From the NCBI GenBank assembly GCA_009768925.2, contig VHIT02000028.1:186001-250000 (forward strand): 64,000 nucleotides of DNA, read 5' to 3'. This stretch comes from Cryptosporidium bovis (Eukaryota > Apicomplexa > Conoidasida > Eucoccidiorida > Cryptosporidiidae). Positions 38,701 to 48,200 of this stretch are shown in pieces (the stretch's first letter is position 1; the number at the start of each line of letters is the position of its first letter). The position numbers and the translations under genes were made by a program. The notes beneath the pieces were generated by a model. That model saw nothing but the letters and a program-made list of their open reading frames with translations. It made no database searches and was not told the origin of the DNA.

Positions 38701-39784
38701 CCTATACGGTATTTTGCAGGATGATATGAGATTCTATCCATGGTTTACTGTTAATGTACTAAAAAGCATTGTGAAGCCTTTTCTTGAGTGGGAAAATCAA
38801 CAAGTTTTTGGGTTAACAAAAGAAGCAAGCACTCAGCTGTCATTTTGGGCTCCTCAAAGTAAGATTAAGCTAAAGTACATTTACTCTCCTGTTGGGGTTT
38901 TGTATGATAGTCTCCACTGGTTTTCATGGGTCAAAAAACCAGTTTATTCAGAAATAGTTAAAAGAGTAGCAGTATTAGGAGATGAAATTGTGCATCCGAT
39001 GACTTCTAAAGAAAGAATTTTGTTCGGAACAGCTACTTCAAAACACATGTACGAAATGATGACATTTTACATTCAATACTTTTTACAGGAAGTAATGAAT
39101 ATAATCATTCCATTTGACATGGAATTAATGGTTCTTGCGGTTACGAGAAAATCTCAGATTGAAGATGAAGTTATGGATTTCTTTACAAACATATGGAAGT
39201 ATTATAGAGATTCTTACTTATTTGGAGGATTTATAGTAAATGGTGCTTTTCAAAATCCTCTTGTTACAATTATTAAAAAACAAAGATTCTTCCCACCAAC
39301 AGCTCTTCCTGAATTTGAGTACTTCGATAAAACAATTTTACCAAAAAAAATGGACAAGTTTATGGCTCATTTTAATGGAAGACTTGCCGTCTCAAAGGAA
39401 GTTGTAAACAGGGTTTCGGCATTCTGTGCATTTTTAAATCTTAGTTTTGAATCATTCATTACAGAAAAAATAAACGAGAACGAAATAATTACTAAGATTG
39501 GACTTTTACCTATCTTTAATAACAATCCAAGCAAAGAATTTCATGAAATTAAAGAGGAAGTAGTAGAAATGATCAAAAGAGACTTTCCCTTCTATTTGGA
39601 TACTCCAGAGAAGAGTGCTCATCTTATAAATACTATTGACTCTTATATATCGTTTGAAAACGAAATGATTAACTTAGGTTGGAGCATTTCTAATTTATAT
39701 AAAAAACCTCTTGCTGTTCCATTATACAATGGATATCATTTAGGTTTAAATTTGAGAAAATACATTCCTAATAGGAGAACTTAA
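32714..39784 (+). CDS. Giant secreted protein with degenerate helical repeats (2356 aa)
   Basis: A 7.1-kb single exon starts at the ATG at 32714. A basic head (MKSKRRRSRATS) is followed by a hydrophobic leader (LIILDFYCVLWFILNLKT), a signal peptide or signal anchor. Residues about 30-160 are a Pro/Thr and Lys-rich linker. The rest is helical and built from look-alike modules. Examples are FILLNTFIERYLAISGLGRI (about residue 556), LNRIIMFIAYVLSYWRSSYP (about 719), NRAISMCAYFNHWLSYKFP (about 1202), EVNRMQTMVAFINQSLDEIY (about 1942) and EVVNRVSAFCAFLNLSFESF (about 2228). Several modules carry a second half with a (F)Y/F-P-W-(F/L)-T element, as at about 1571 and 2011. A Ser-rich acidic break occurs at about residues 1135-1185. 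No family is recognised. Confidence 0.82.
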   Translation: MKSKRRRSRATSLIILDFYCVLWFILNLKTHADNYNQIFGRDSGFNNIINQQRNEFVYNYPNFLGSGVIFTQGPIPSQSPTTTLGKELYEELNAIKQGTRRTIVTSPAIYPGVTPTQHHPDLIVTPVVFGEKDTIVKKKHKKSGKSKKKSRVLSSALIQNKEFFESVPTQLGKAVTLKDKCQFVPTPIKVPEQIYFWKEIEYSKIKKSDFNVVPPHISHNNPFISSYECLSLFDESFIAFKNGDLLISPEVFVGQVRQVGMQLRDSLISTEYIISTEDVCLAMRIMLSLPHPYRNVINCRSAIIAAIRDLSEIENYELLVQSDTVMENKFKDVNFSCKNTLKFQNFDSKKSSEDFTLKPNQLYKLFQLDLNPQDSQFYLRLALPHRKAVLTVQDSYFKFTSNALLFDVAAAIILLLNELHEIDQSIEQCIEIVKTCVSLQDENNEKPLNPSIAEGICKELGITSVTKRRKVKYNSHTLIQLLKRLARMKPNIDNELIITTSLPSGKTLLPTSEYGFSKRSPKVEIWPVVGKVFSDGTINSPMIPACTGIPAFEFNRFILLNTFIERYLAISGLGRIKLTIEDICLMAKYFISHHNSIKRLQKESGQERAVFPLEDSIPLAIFTVTQSLNLELFTMDACREIYREFMEEEEASLKKVMGYNYLAKIESYYSKPPFSYNSNTKLKHLPKMMVNGDKFENTYTWKALLRNPTCSGLKHHVLNRIIMFIAYVLSYWRSSYPSEKIPFKSLFEVCNGFSNSLETYSFKSQEFVIFTEDWLFVKRDKLHDSILESIWNNFLIYERTAFPKNSEETETDYIQRVYHYSLIPEPLFIDDWTKIELPIRMDIAEFIKLTPYVDKHIGLLSNRDDLTINHVTLIKAFLETFFEEVYQYPVVMEEKDVLLLMDRRELEKKSMDELFFEIQSKRIEWNWLKQETASHAILELLEYLKMLRKIVGDKLDKKEPTNKDIFSTPRAIFTHGKWLIKTPQPVFRLANSSQRRALHGYPKYILNKARYIQAYFIKAFDRVLQFDLNIHIGDVVMSLTNSRGEDERFIELLTEKLSNKSGQSFITKQVIKEIYSACITFSFYKYSLKGALSEEQAFASPRVFYKPKLGWEFFPPNIPDFSKLLALSKIFRGEEEEDIAGYDGKRSKTSSGSSSDYGTESSVQGDRHRNMEESSKTLVVNPYTWSSLKGFVESKKLEIWQTNRAISMCAYFNHWLSYKFPKKNQKDIKVSACVNAIYHLKSMNGGYSHSEVVQVFFRYIGISYLKEGDIKEMLSAFNSYENIDKPNNMGKRQWLMSFYRIPQIEETDKNSLGSNFESLRLPIPPKLGQQSSIFEEKQQMKDILQVPDVFIPKDFDKNNISNLKEFLEKFTYRFLKRMGINVELELEKFNFSITEVLNKCTGEKRLSLMDSFDEHLKEINSNLSSNIPKRLSEGFYKFITLKFTGNKEEEFGDIIRRISSKRILTDTSELPFDIPLGIVPGKIDITMPYNSHSFGEMNFARLIIAYFNEHIIEQQGIREKITGFEGSSATIGVDFVSEYCLGKSFDIIKKGGIDLQQAIGQACSHEFPWLTTKLLRVLTSGVLTYCQINSEDFPRDQRGRELLKYVREKLNTPIVSYDEVLGTWTMKDIQTGFYEKQEIFDNDYSTLESVGTVDKKNGIVSSTSFYHCNDLNVSQVNRILAKIQYFRQCMSEDPNIDVSELEKLLDMNIWCLSLRQEVPSMRKSNSNLLFNYFGIDSATRQTYEILEDCFEAVENSNWMEKSSLKTYQQNLHGTYSNHKKTIMKINSLIKSDKLFCPKIVLESDLVYLKNSMSEDAHSRIRLFSGYSEVFFRYKYGIIFESKPVLIGLIVDRFDKIEESRLNVRIFKSMVPQATDESILSLFKSFNLYEAEILKGGFVDLKSIYNNELCNEVQGDWHFVYPVGDLQRDEESSDIIGRHIFTEQEVNRMQTMVAFINQSLDEIYKDKSKGTYVRFIDIALLLRSRADISSFSVSLHYLYGILQDDMRFYPWFTVNVLKSIVKPFLEWENQQVFGLTKEASTQLSFWAPQSKIKLKYIYSPVGVLYDSLHWFSWVKKPVYSEIVKRVAVLGDEIVHPMTSKERILFGTATSKHMYEMMTFYIQYFLQEVMNIIIPFDMELMVLAVTRKSQIEDEVMDFFTNIWKYYRDSYLFGGFIVNGAFQNPLVTIIKKQRFFPPTALPEFEYFDKTILPKKMDKFMAHFNGRLAVSKEVVNRVSAFCAFLNLSFESFITEKINENEIITKIGLLPIFNNNPSKEFHEIKEEVVEMIKRDFPFYLDTPEKSAHLINTIDSYISFENEMINLGWSISNLYKKPLAVPLYNGYHLGLNLRKYIPNRRT

Positions 39785-39869
39785 AAATCTGATCTGACTT
39801 TATGATAGAAATGATGTTAAATAGTTTATTTTATATTTATACTTTTTTCACGTTATTAATTTTTTAATT

Positions 39870-41536
39870 TCATTCAGTTACTACCTTTTTCAACTCATTT
39901 ATTAACACTTTTTTCAATATATTTTCCAGCTCTGAATCGTCATCTTCATCACATTCATTACAGGTAGTCTTTTCATCCTCTTCTTTTTCGTCTTGAGCTT
40001 CCTTCATTTTCTCATTCTCACCATTCTCATCATGATTTACAGGATCTTCATGATCCTCATCGCGATCTTTATCATCTTCGTCACTGTCTAAATTTTCCAG
40101 TTCCTTTATTAAATCAAATATTTTGTTTCTATTCCTTTTTGATATTTTTTCATTCTCTAAATTACAAACAAATTCGGCTCTGTGTTGTTCATCATGTTCT
40201 AGTTGGTTGTTTTTGTATTCACTTATCTTTTCCGTTTTTTCTTCGCCACTTTTATCTTCTTTTTCTTCATATATTTGATTTGCAAACACATTAAAGCAGT
40301 CTTCATTTCCTAGGGAAGCTCTGATAACAGCCCTTATTTTTAGTTCCATATCTCTTAAACTATCATGCTTTTTAGAATTTTCCCACTTATTCCAGTCGTA
40401 ATTATATACGTAATTATTTTCAGTGGTAAAGTTTTCGTTTTTTTGAATAAAAGAATTGTTAATATAATTTACAGCCTAAAAAGTGTGTTTTAATTTAAAT
40501 TGATATTTTAAAATAACTTACTGAGGTCTGATCGCCTTTTGGATCATCTCTATTAACAGTGAGTCCTAAATATAGCTCTCTGTTTATAAAAGCATTTTTC
40601 TTTGCATCTATTTCTGGTTTCACTTCTTTTGGTATATCAATCAATTCATAATTGAAAGGTCTTTTTTCAATTGTTTTCATTCTTAAATAATTAGTCCTTC
40701 TAGAAGCTACTTCATTGTTTTTATCGTACATTCCAAGCTCCTGGGTTGGTATTAAAACGATTACAAAGTTAAGTTTAAGACTCAAGGATAATTAAAATAC
40801 TAATTTAAACAACAATACTTACCCAAAATCTGAATAATTCAGAAGTATTTCCTTGATTAGAATCAATATTTTGTGTATCATTCTTATTAAATAATAAATC
40901 CCAATCCTCTCCTGAAATATCCAGGTCATCAAACTCGCTCTCAACTTCAGTGTCATTCTTTATTCTTCCACTTTCAGTTAAATCCGAGTCAATGCAATTT
41001 GAACATACTTTTGTTCTCATTTCTCCGAATTTTAAACATTCTACATCACATTCATGTGATTTTGGGAGTTCGTATATAGCTTGTTCCACACCAAAGTTAC
41101 ATTTATTACAATCCAAAGCAGGGTATCTGTTATTATAGTTTGAATGTTCACCACCAGATAATTCCAAGTCTTCACATTCAACACAACACACATTTTTTTG
41201 GCATGAAAGTGGCAAAGAACAATCAAAGTAAATCAAAAATTTATTAGTATGGTGTGTTCCTTTACTCACACAGTTACTCTCTGAGTTGGAGCTACTATCA
41301 CAAAAACATTTGCAACAAGACACCTCCGTTAAATCCGAGTTAATGGTAAGTTTCAAAGTATTATTCAATTTTTCCTGTATCACATAATTTTTATAAGGAT
41401 TTGTATATTTCACAGAAGGTTTAACTTGATTTTCCTCAATTAATTCCTCTTTTTTTTTTCCAATCTTTCCTTGACAAACTATTAACAAAATTAGGACATC
41501 AATACAATAGAACACGAAACCTATAGGTATCTTCAT
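39870..41536 (-). CDS. Secreted Cys-rich protein with acidic C-terminus, three exons
   Basis: I read this as complement(join(39870..40475, 40522..40740, 40823..41536)), 512 aa. The introns (82 and 46 nt, both with GTAAGT donors and CAG/TAG acceptors) are in phase 0. Exon 1 has a signal peptide (MKIPIGFVFYCIDVLILLIVCQG) and about 20 cysteines in pairs (CCKCFC, CCVEC, CNKC, CSNC), suggesting several disulfides. Exon 2 is a basic domain (TNYLRMKTIEKRPFNYEL). Exon 3 ends in a very acidic Asp/Glu tract and a short amphipathic helix. No known Cys-rich fold was matched. Exons correspond roughly to domains. Confidence 0.78.
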
Positions 41537-42221
41537 CCTTTATTTGCATCATTTATTAAATATGACTCGATAAGTTTACATTAATTACCTAATTATATCT
41601 TTTTTCTTCATTTGCTTTTTACTATATATTAAATCTAATTTTCATGACCTTAAGATAAAAACAATCGGCGCCAAAAATTTGCATGACTTAAGATTAAAAG
41701 GTATCGAGTGTGATTATAATGAAAAAAACTAATAAAAAAGGACAGAAATAGAGAGAAGTAGAGTGAGAATACAAATATATGAATGTAATCAAATATTGTA
41801 CATATAAATATGGGTTTTAAAGTATGTACGAAAGAGTTGAATATACCGAGTTTATAGGAGTTTTTATATAAATCCTCGGCTGACCAAGAAGTAGCTATAC
41901 TTTAGAGAAATCATAACAAATACTTCAGAAATAAAAAATTGACTGGATGGGAATACGTGAAGATGTTTATAAAATAGATGGCTAATTCTTTGTTCCCGGA
42001 ATATGTAAGAGTAAAAATGTGATAATAAAAATGAATAATAATTAGTGAGATAATAACTACCGCTTAACTAGAACTTCTACAATTACTGCTTATTTATGTT
42101 GTTACGCAACTTTTACTGTTCATGGCACCGTTTATATTACTTTGTTAGTTCAGTGACGCTAAAAAAATTATTCTAAATGATCACAACTATTTAATTACTA
42201 ACTAACTTCAAACAAGATTAA
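41537..42221. promoter_or_regulatory. Intergenic region with GGCGCC element
   Basis: This 685-bp spacer between two - strand genes carries the promoter of the Cys-rich gene and the 3' flank of the 2628-aa gene. GGCGCC at 41667-41672 lies 131 bp upstream of the ATG at 41536, followed by TTTGCATGAC. No coding potential seen. Confidence 0.45.
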
Positions 42222-45200
42222 TTAAACCACAATCAATGTAGAATTTTGGGTGTAAGGACCCTGAATAAAACCGTCACTTATTATGTTTGAGCCATCAATT
42301 TTAATGTTTATCTCTTTGGAAGTGAGAATAATCTCACCTAAAGCTCCTTCTTGTCTCAAAGTAAGTTTAGTTACAGTATCATATTCTGTGTAATCCTCAA
42401 GTGGAATACTAAATTCTCCAAAACTAACTTCGTTTTTCTTGATAATTAGTAGTTCGTTAACTAGGATGTCAATGACTTGTTCTTTATAGTAGAATTTACC
42501 ATTAATTATTTTATATGAGATATCATTTATCACTGCCTCTTGTATCGACCCAGGATTGTGCGTTAGCACTATTTCAACCTCATTTAATGACTCTTTTTGG
42601 GCTAACTTCAATCCATATTCTCCAATTGAGTCACAACTACAGGCTATTTGCCCATTATAGATGCTTGTAGTACACCTAGTTGTATCCCATTGACTGTCAC
42701 TGCCTTCTAATTGCTTTGAGGCGCATTCATATGTAACAAATCTCTCAGATACAACTCCGGGAGTGTACTCTGGAGCAATTAAAAATTCAACATTCACATT
42801 ATTTAAATTGTAAATATTGTATTCATACCCACATCTTGAGATAAATGCTTGATACGTGCTTTTAAATTTATTTTCCAATTTGTTATTTTTCGTTGATTTC
42901 ACCAATCCAGCTAATTCATTCAAATAATTTTCAAGAGACGGCCTTATAATGGTAATGCCGTATCTTGAATCAAAGCAATTTGATAATAGATAACTACTCC
43001 ATTTAGAATCGAATATCATATTTTCATTTAAATGATAGTATATATTCTTTATCAAGTGTACTTCCGTTTTACCTTCTTGATTAAACTTTATTGGAGGAAG
43101 CTTGAATTTCGAATCCTTTAACTCAATTCCCTTACCCAATTGGATCTCAGATAGTATATATGAAGCTACATTCACCTTACTATTAATACCATTGAGGTTA
43201 ATACTGTCCCCAAACGTGTTTGACATGATCCACTGGTTTGTTGATAAAGCACCTAATAAACTTGTGGTGTCCTCTATACCAGTCTCCATTTTTCTTTCAA
43301 GTATAAAGTCAAGTATGTCAATGACAAGTTTTGGGTAGTTACTATTAAATCCACACTCAGACTTCAATAACAACTCACTTATTTGCTTCAATGTCAAGGA
43401 TGATATGTCTAATTCATCTACTGTTATTTCTTGGTTGTTTCTGATATAATCAAATACCTTCCAAACAGAATATAGATTTAAGAATAAAATTCCTCCTGAA
43501 AGCTCTCTTTTTGTATAATCACCATCCAATATAATTTTTAATATTTGCATCATTTGTGAAGTAGTTAAATATCTTATGTTAGATGTTAGTATTGATTCTA
43601 TCATAGATGTATCACTTTCGTCCACAATATTTGTTAAGGTTTTCTCGTTTTCATAGTAGTCAAAAAGTGAAGAGTATTCCCTTTGTATGTCTGATAATGA
43701 CATTGAACTGTTTTCATTTGCTCTAAAGCTTATGTTCATACATTTAGAGCTGTTTCCGGAGGCACAAAACATTTTTCTTAAATGTTCATCTATATTAGAA
43801 ATAGATGAACAATCAATACCGCATACTAAATCGTTATTTTTATTGTGTATTATTAAATGCACAAGCCAATTTTCATTACTTGTTGGTAAACGTATGTACT
43901 GGGGGAGATTAGGAGATAAATATGTCAATAATGTTGACTGTGTACTCGTACTTTGACCTGGATTTCCTGCTGTTGCCAGTAATGAATACTTCCAATCACT
44001 CATTCCAATTTTGTTAGACAACTTAAAGTTGAGCGGAATGACTTGTTTTATTCCAGGATTTATAATTGTTGAAGAACTCATTTTTATCGTACTGTAATCA
44101 TTTTCAAATGGTATATCGCTCCAAACATATGAAACATATCCTCCAGAGGATACCATATTCTGAATGTTGCTTCTTTTTACTAAGGAATTCAAGTTGCTCT
44201 CAGACAATATATTGTTTTCGTTTTCGTCATCTGTTTTTTTCAATACTACTAGTAATATTGATACTTTTTCATCTCTTGGATTTATTTCGTAATTCCTAAT
44301 ATCTATTGTTATTGAAATGTCAATATCTGTGAATTGTTCTGTTTCATCTTGACTCAATTCAAAGGTTTCTGGACTAGTAATTAAACGAATAAGTCCAGTG
44401 TTCTCAAAGTACAAAAATGAAGCAAATTTAATTTCTTGAACACTCTCCCATCCATCACTTTTTCCAACGTACTTTATCGCTGTATTTAAATAAGTTCTGC
44501 TTGTATATGGTATTGTACTCGGAACCTTTTTGGTAATAATTTGTATTGGAGACTTTTGTTCACTTAAAATAACATTGAATGTCCTGCATTGAATTGCATT
44601 GCTCTCGTGACTTCTAATTCCAATTGCAAATACTAAATAGGTTCTTGCAGTTTGAGGAACCAAGTTGAATTCTGTTAATGTTGTGTTGCCTGAAATGGTT
44701 GCATTTGATTGCTGTGTTGAACAAGCTTGGCCCCAATAAAAACCGTCTGTAGTGCAAGCATTTGAGAGTCCTTGGGAAATTGTTTCAATATCGTCTTCAT
44801 CAGAAGTAGCTGCACACAAATATCTTATTTCCTGGTTAGAGTATTGAAAATCTGCTTGATAACTTCTTAATCCCCTACATGAATTGCAGCTTATACCTGA
44901 GTTACTACTTTCCACATCACAATAACCTTTGCTTGCAACTATTTGTTCAATTGTTTTTGAATTACCTATCTCAAAAGACATTTTTGGATAGTTACCAAAA
45001 ACAATTTCAGGGTACTTTGCCATTATGTTCGGAGTTATTGTTTCGTTATGAATTATAATATTATTTAATGAACTTTGCAAAGAGCTTGAACTTGATTCAA
45101 AGATCAAATGCATCAGGGAAATTGGCTGATTAATGGCATTCTGATTTTCATTAATAACTAATTGAGCTGTTTTCTCATAATTGCATTTCATCGCTTCACT

Positions 45201-48200
45201 TTTTACGTATTCTTCTTTATTTACTGAAAGATAACAACCTCCAAAAGATTCCAGCAAACTTGGAACAAAATTGATGTTCTTTTCAATTGCAACCTTTTCT
45301 CCAAAATCAAAATATATCTTATTTGCACTACTACCCGAAAAGTATTTTTCTAAATAACTTGAACACTTCTCTGAATATTCATTTGGCACTGAAAATGGAG
45401 TATTCTTATATTTAATTGATGGAATTGGAACTTTATCCTTTGTATAGGCTCCTGGAATATTAATATATTTATTCATCAAGTGAATTCTTGAAATTTCTCC
45501 GAATTCCGAAGCTAGGCTAATATTTTCATCCCCAGAAATTATTAAATCAAATATTATAAAATCGTATAAATCTTGTACATCATTTCCCAATTCAAGCTTT
45601 GAAAGCTCCAATCTCACTTCTATATATACGGTTATTATAGATTGAGTATTGGTTTTTTTAATCATATTTTCTGGTCTCCAAATTCCGAAGTTGGTAGGCA
45701 TATTAATTGTTTGGAAGAATGTCGGTGACGCAAAATAGGTAATATTAACATTGCTTCCGAGCCTAGAGAATGTATAATCTAAATTTTGAAGCGATTTTCC
45801 AAATTCTGTACAAAACTCCAAACTATCATATGAATCTTCTGGCAACTTGCAATTAAACTCGAGTGAAAAATTCTCATCTGGAATTGTTTTTGGTAAGTTC
45901 TTTAATTGAATGGTTATTGGTAAGAAATCGTTACATGTACTTGTCATTGGTGGATTTGAGACCAATAAAAATGGCTGGAGGATGTTTGGATTTGTCTTGG
46001 AAAATAGTGGTGATAAATCTTTACTTGTGGTTGATTCAATATATGGAACAGCTTTTCCTTCCATACCATAATAAGTAATTGCATTACATTTGCAAATAAA
46101 CTCTATTGTTTGAGTTTCAAAGTTAACAACCTGTTCAGTTTTACATAAGGAAGAAGAGAATCCCAAATAATCCTTTTGCATTGCTGTACATTTAATTCCA
46201 GAATAATCAAGTTCTTCCTTATATTCGGCAAATAATGAAAACTCTACAGGATTTTTCAAATTCCAAATCTCGAATTCCAGAGTACATAACACAATTGAAC
46301 TAAAAGCCAAAGGATACTCTTCAATGTTCTCAAGTCCGTTTATTACCAAGTGATTACTCAAATAATTTCCGGTTCTAATTACAGTAACTGTATTAACATT
46401 TTTTTTGCATTGTTTATACCCTTCATTAGCTTCTCCTATATTATAGAGAAGTTTATTCATTTTATAATATACACCTCTGTGAAGAAGGATATCATCCTCG
46501 CTTATATCGGAAAATACAATAGATGGAAACTTGTTGCCACCAACATTAACTCCATTCTTCAAATCCACTTTATTGAATGTACTGCTAAAGAAGCTGTTAC
46601 CAGTTTTTTCTGTTACCAAAGAATAACTTCCACCAACTCCCTGAGTATAACTTTTTCTTGAAGCTACTCCTTGATAAATTCCCAACAAAATTTGAAGTTC
46701 ATCAGGAGTTAATACTGGAAGTGGGTTAATTGCTCCAACTATATCTGTTGTATTTAAAACAATGTTGTCTATACCATCTATCAAGAAGCATTCCACAACA
46801 GTGTAAATTCTTTCAATAGAATTAAGAGGCAGTTTTGTGTTGATATCAAGTCTCTCTCTGTAATAGTATTTATTGTATATTCTACTCATAGCTGCCAAAG
46901 TAGTTGGTTGGGCAAAGGGATAATCTTGGTTAAATGAAACTACATGAGAATCTATTGCAGTGTTATAAATAACATCAAAATATTCCTTCCAAACAACTTC
47001 ATTAGTTGTTGGGAGAGAGAAAATAGCATTGAACAAACTCATCGTATCAACATATGATAGATATGAAATAGGATTTGTCAACACTGCAATAGCATCCTCT
47101 ATTTGAGTGTCACTCAATTCTTCACTTGTTCTTACAATTGTGTAGTTACATAGATTGTATTCAAATGGATTGTTTACACCTTCTTCGAATTCAGGTAAAC
47201 ACCAATTTGCATAGGGACTTCTACTCATGTCACCTTTACATTTTACGAAACAACCTTGATCCCATTTATCTGTACTTCTTGCAAAAACGTACCACTCTGA
47301 ATGAGTAGATGGTAACCTCAAACCAAAACGATTGTGCTGACCCGCAACTACCATTTCAAATATTTGACTTTCTGGAGTAAATACTGGTGAGTCAACTGCA
47401 ATTGAGTAAAATAAGAAGGGCGTTATTGTATAATTATATTCATGAATTACATCCACTGGTGTATAAAGTGCGTCCGCTATTGTTACAGAATCCTGTATTG
47501 GTTGTATAACATCAGAATCTTTCGTAATAAATCCATTATTAACTAAAATCCATTGAACATATTCATGCATACCTTCACTTGATTCGTATATTCTCGGTGA
47601 TTCTAATCTGTATTCCTCAAACCTAACTCCTCTTAGCTTTTGATAGTTGTCTTTCTCATACTCTTCATTTAGGAAAACAAATGCTCTAACTACACAAAAT
47701 GTTGGCGAATCATAGTATTTGTAGAATAAATTTTTAGGAATAGTTATAGACGCACCGACTTTACCATCAACGTCTTTTATATCCTGAATTTTAAGACTTT
47801 CTGGATATATAGGCAAGTCTATATTATCAATTTCTGGACATATTAACCATGATTTTAGTTTCATTATTGAGTCAGAGGTCCAAATTTCACCTTCTTTTTT
47901 AGTGTCGCTTAGATCATCATTGAAGACGTCTATATAAAATGAATATGAGAATTCTCTATTCATGAATATTCCTGGCAATATTCCTCCTATGAATGGTTCA
48001 GTATAAGGATTTATTTGTGTTAATTGAATAGGCTGGAATTTATCTGTTACAATTGTGTAATAATTTTGGTAAAAGAAATATGTATTCATTGGCGAACAAC
48101 ATGTATCATTTGAAAGTGTATTGTACAGGAACATAGTGTTTGTTTTGTAACTATTTGCGGCTAGAGTAAAGTGCGTTGTATTCTTCCCTACAGGTGTCCA

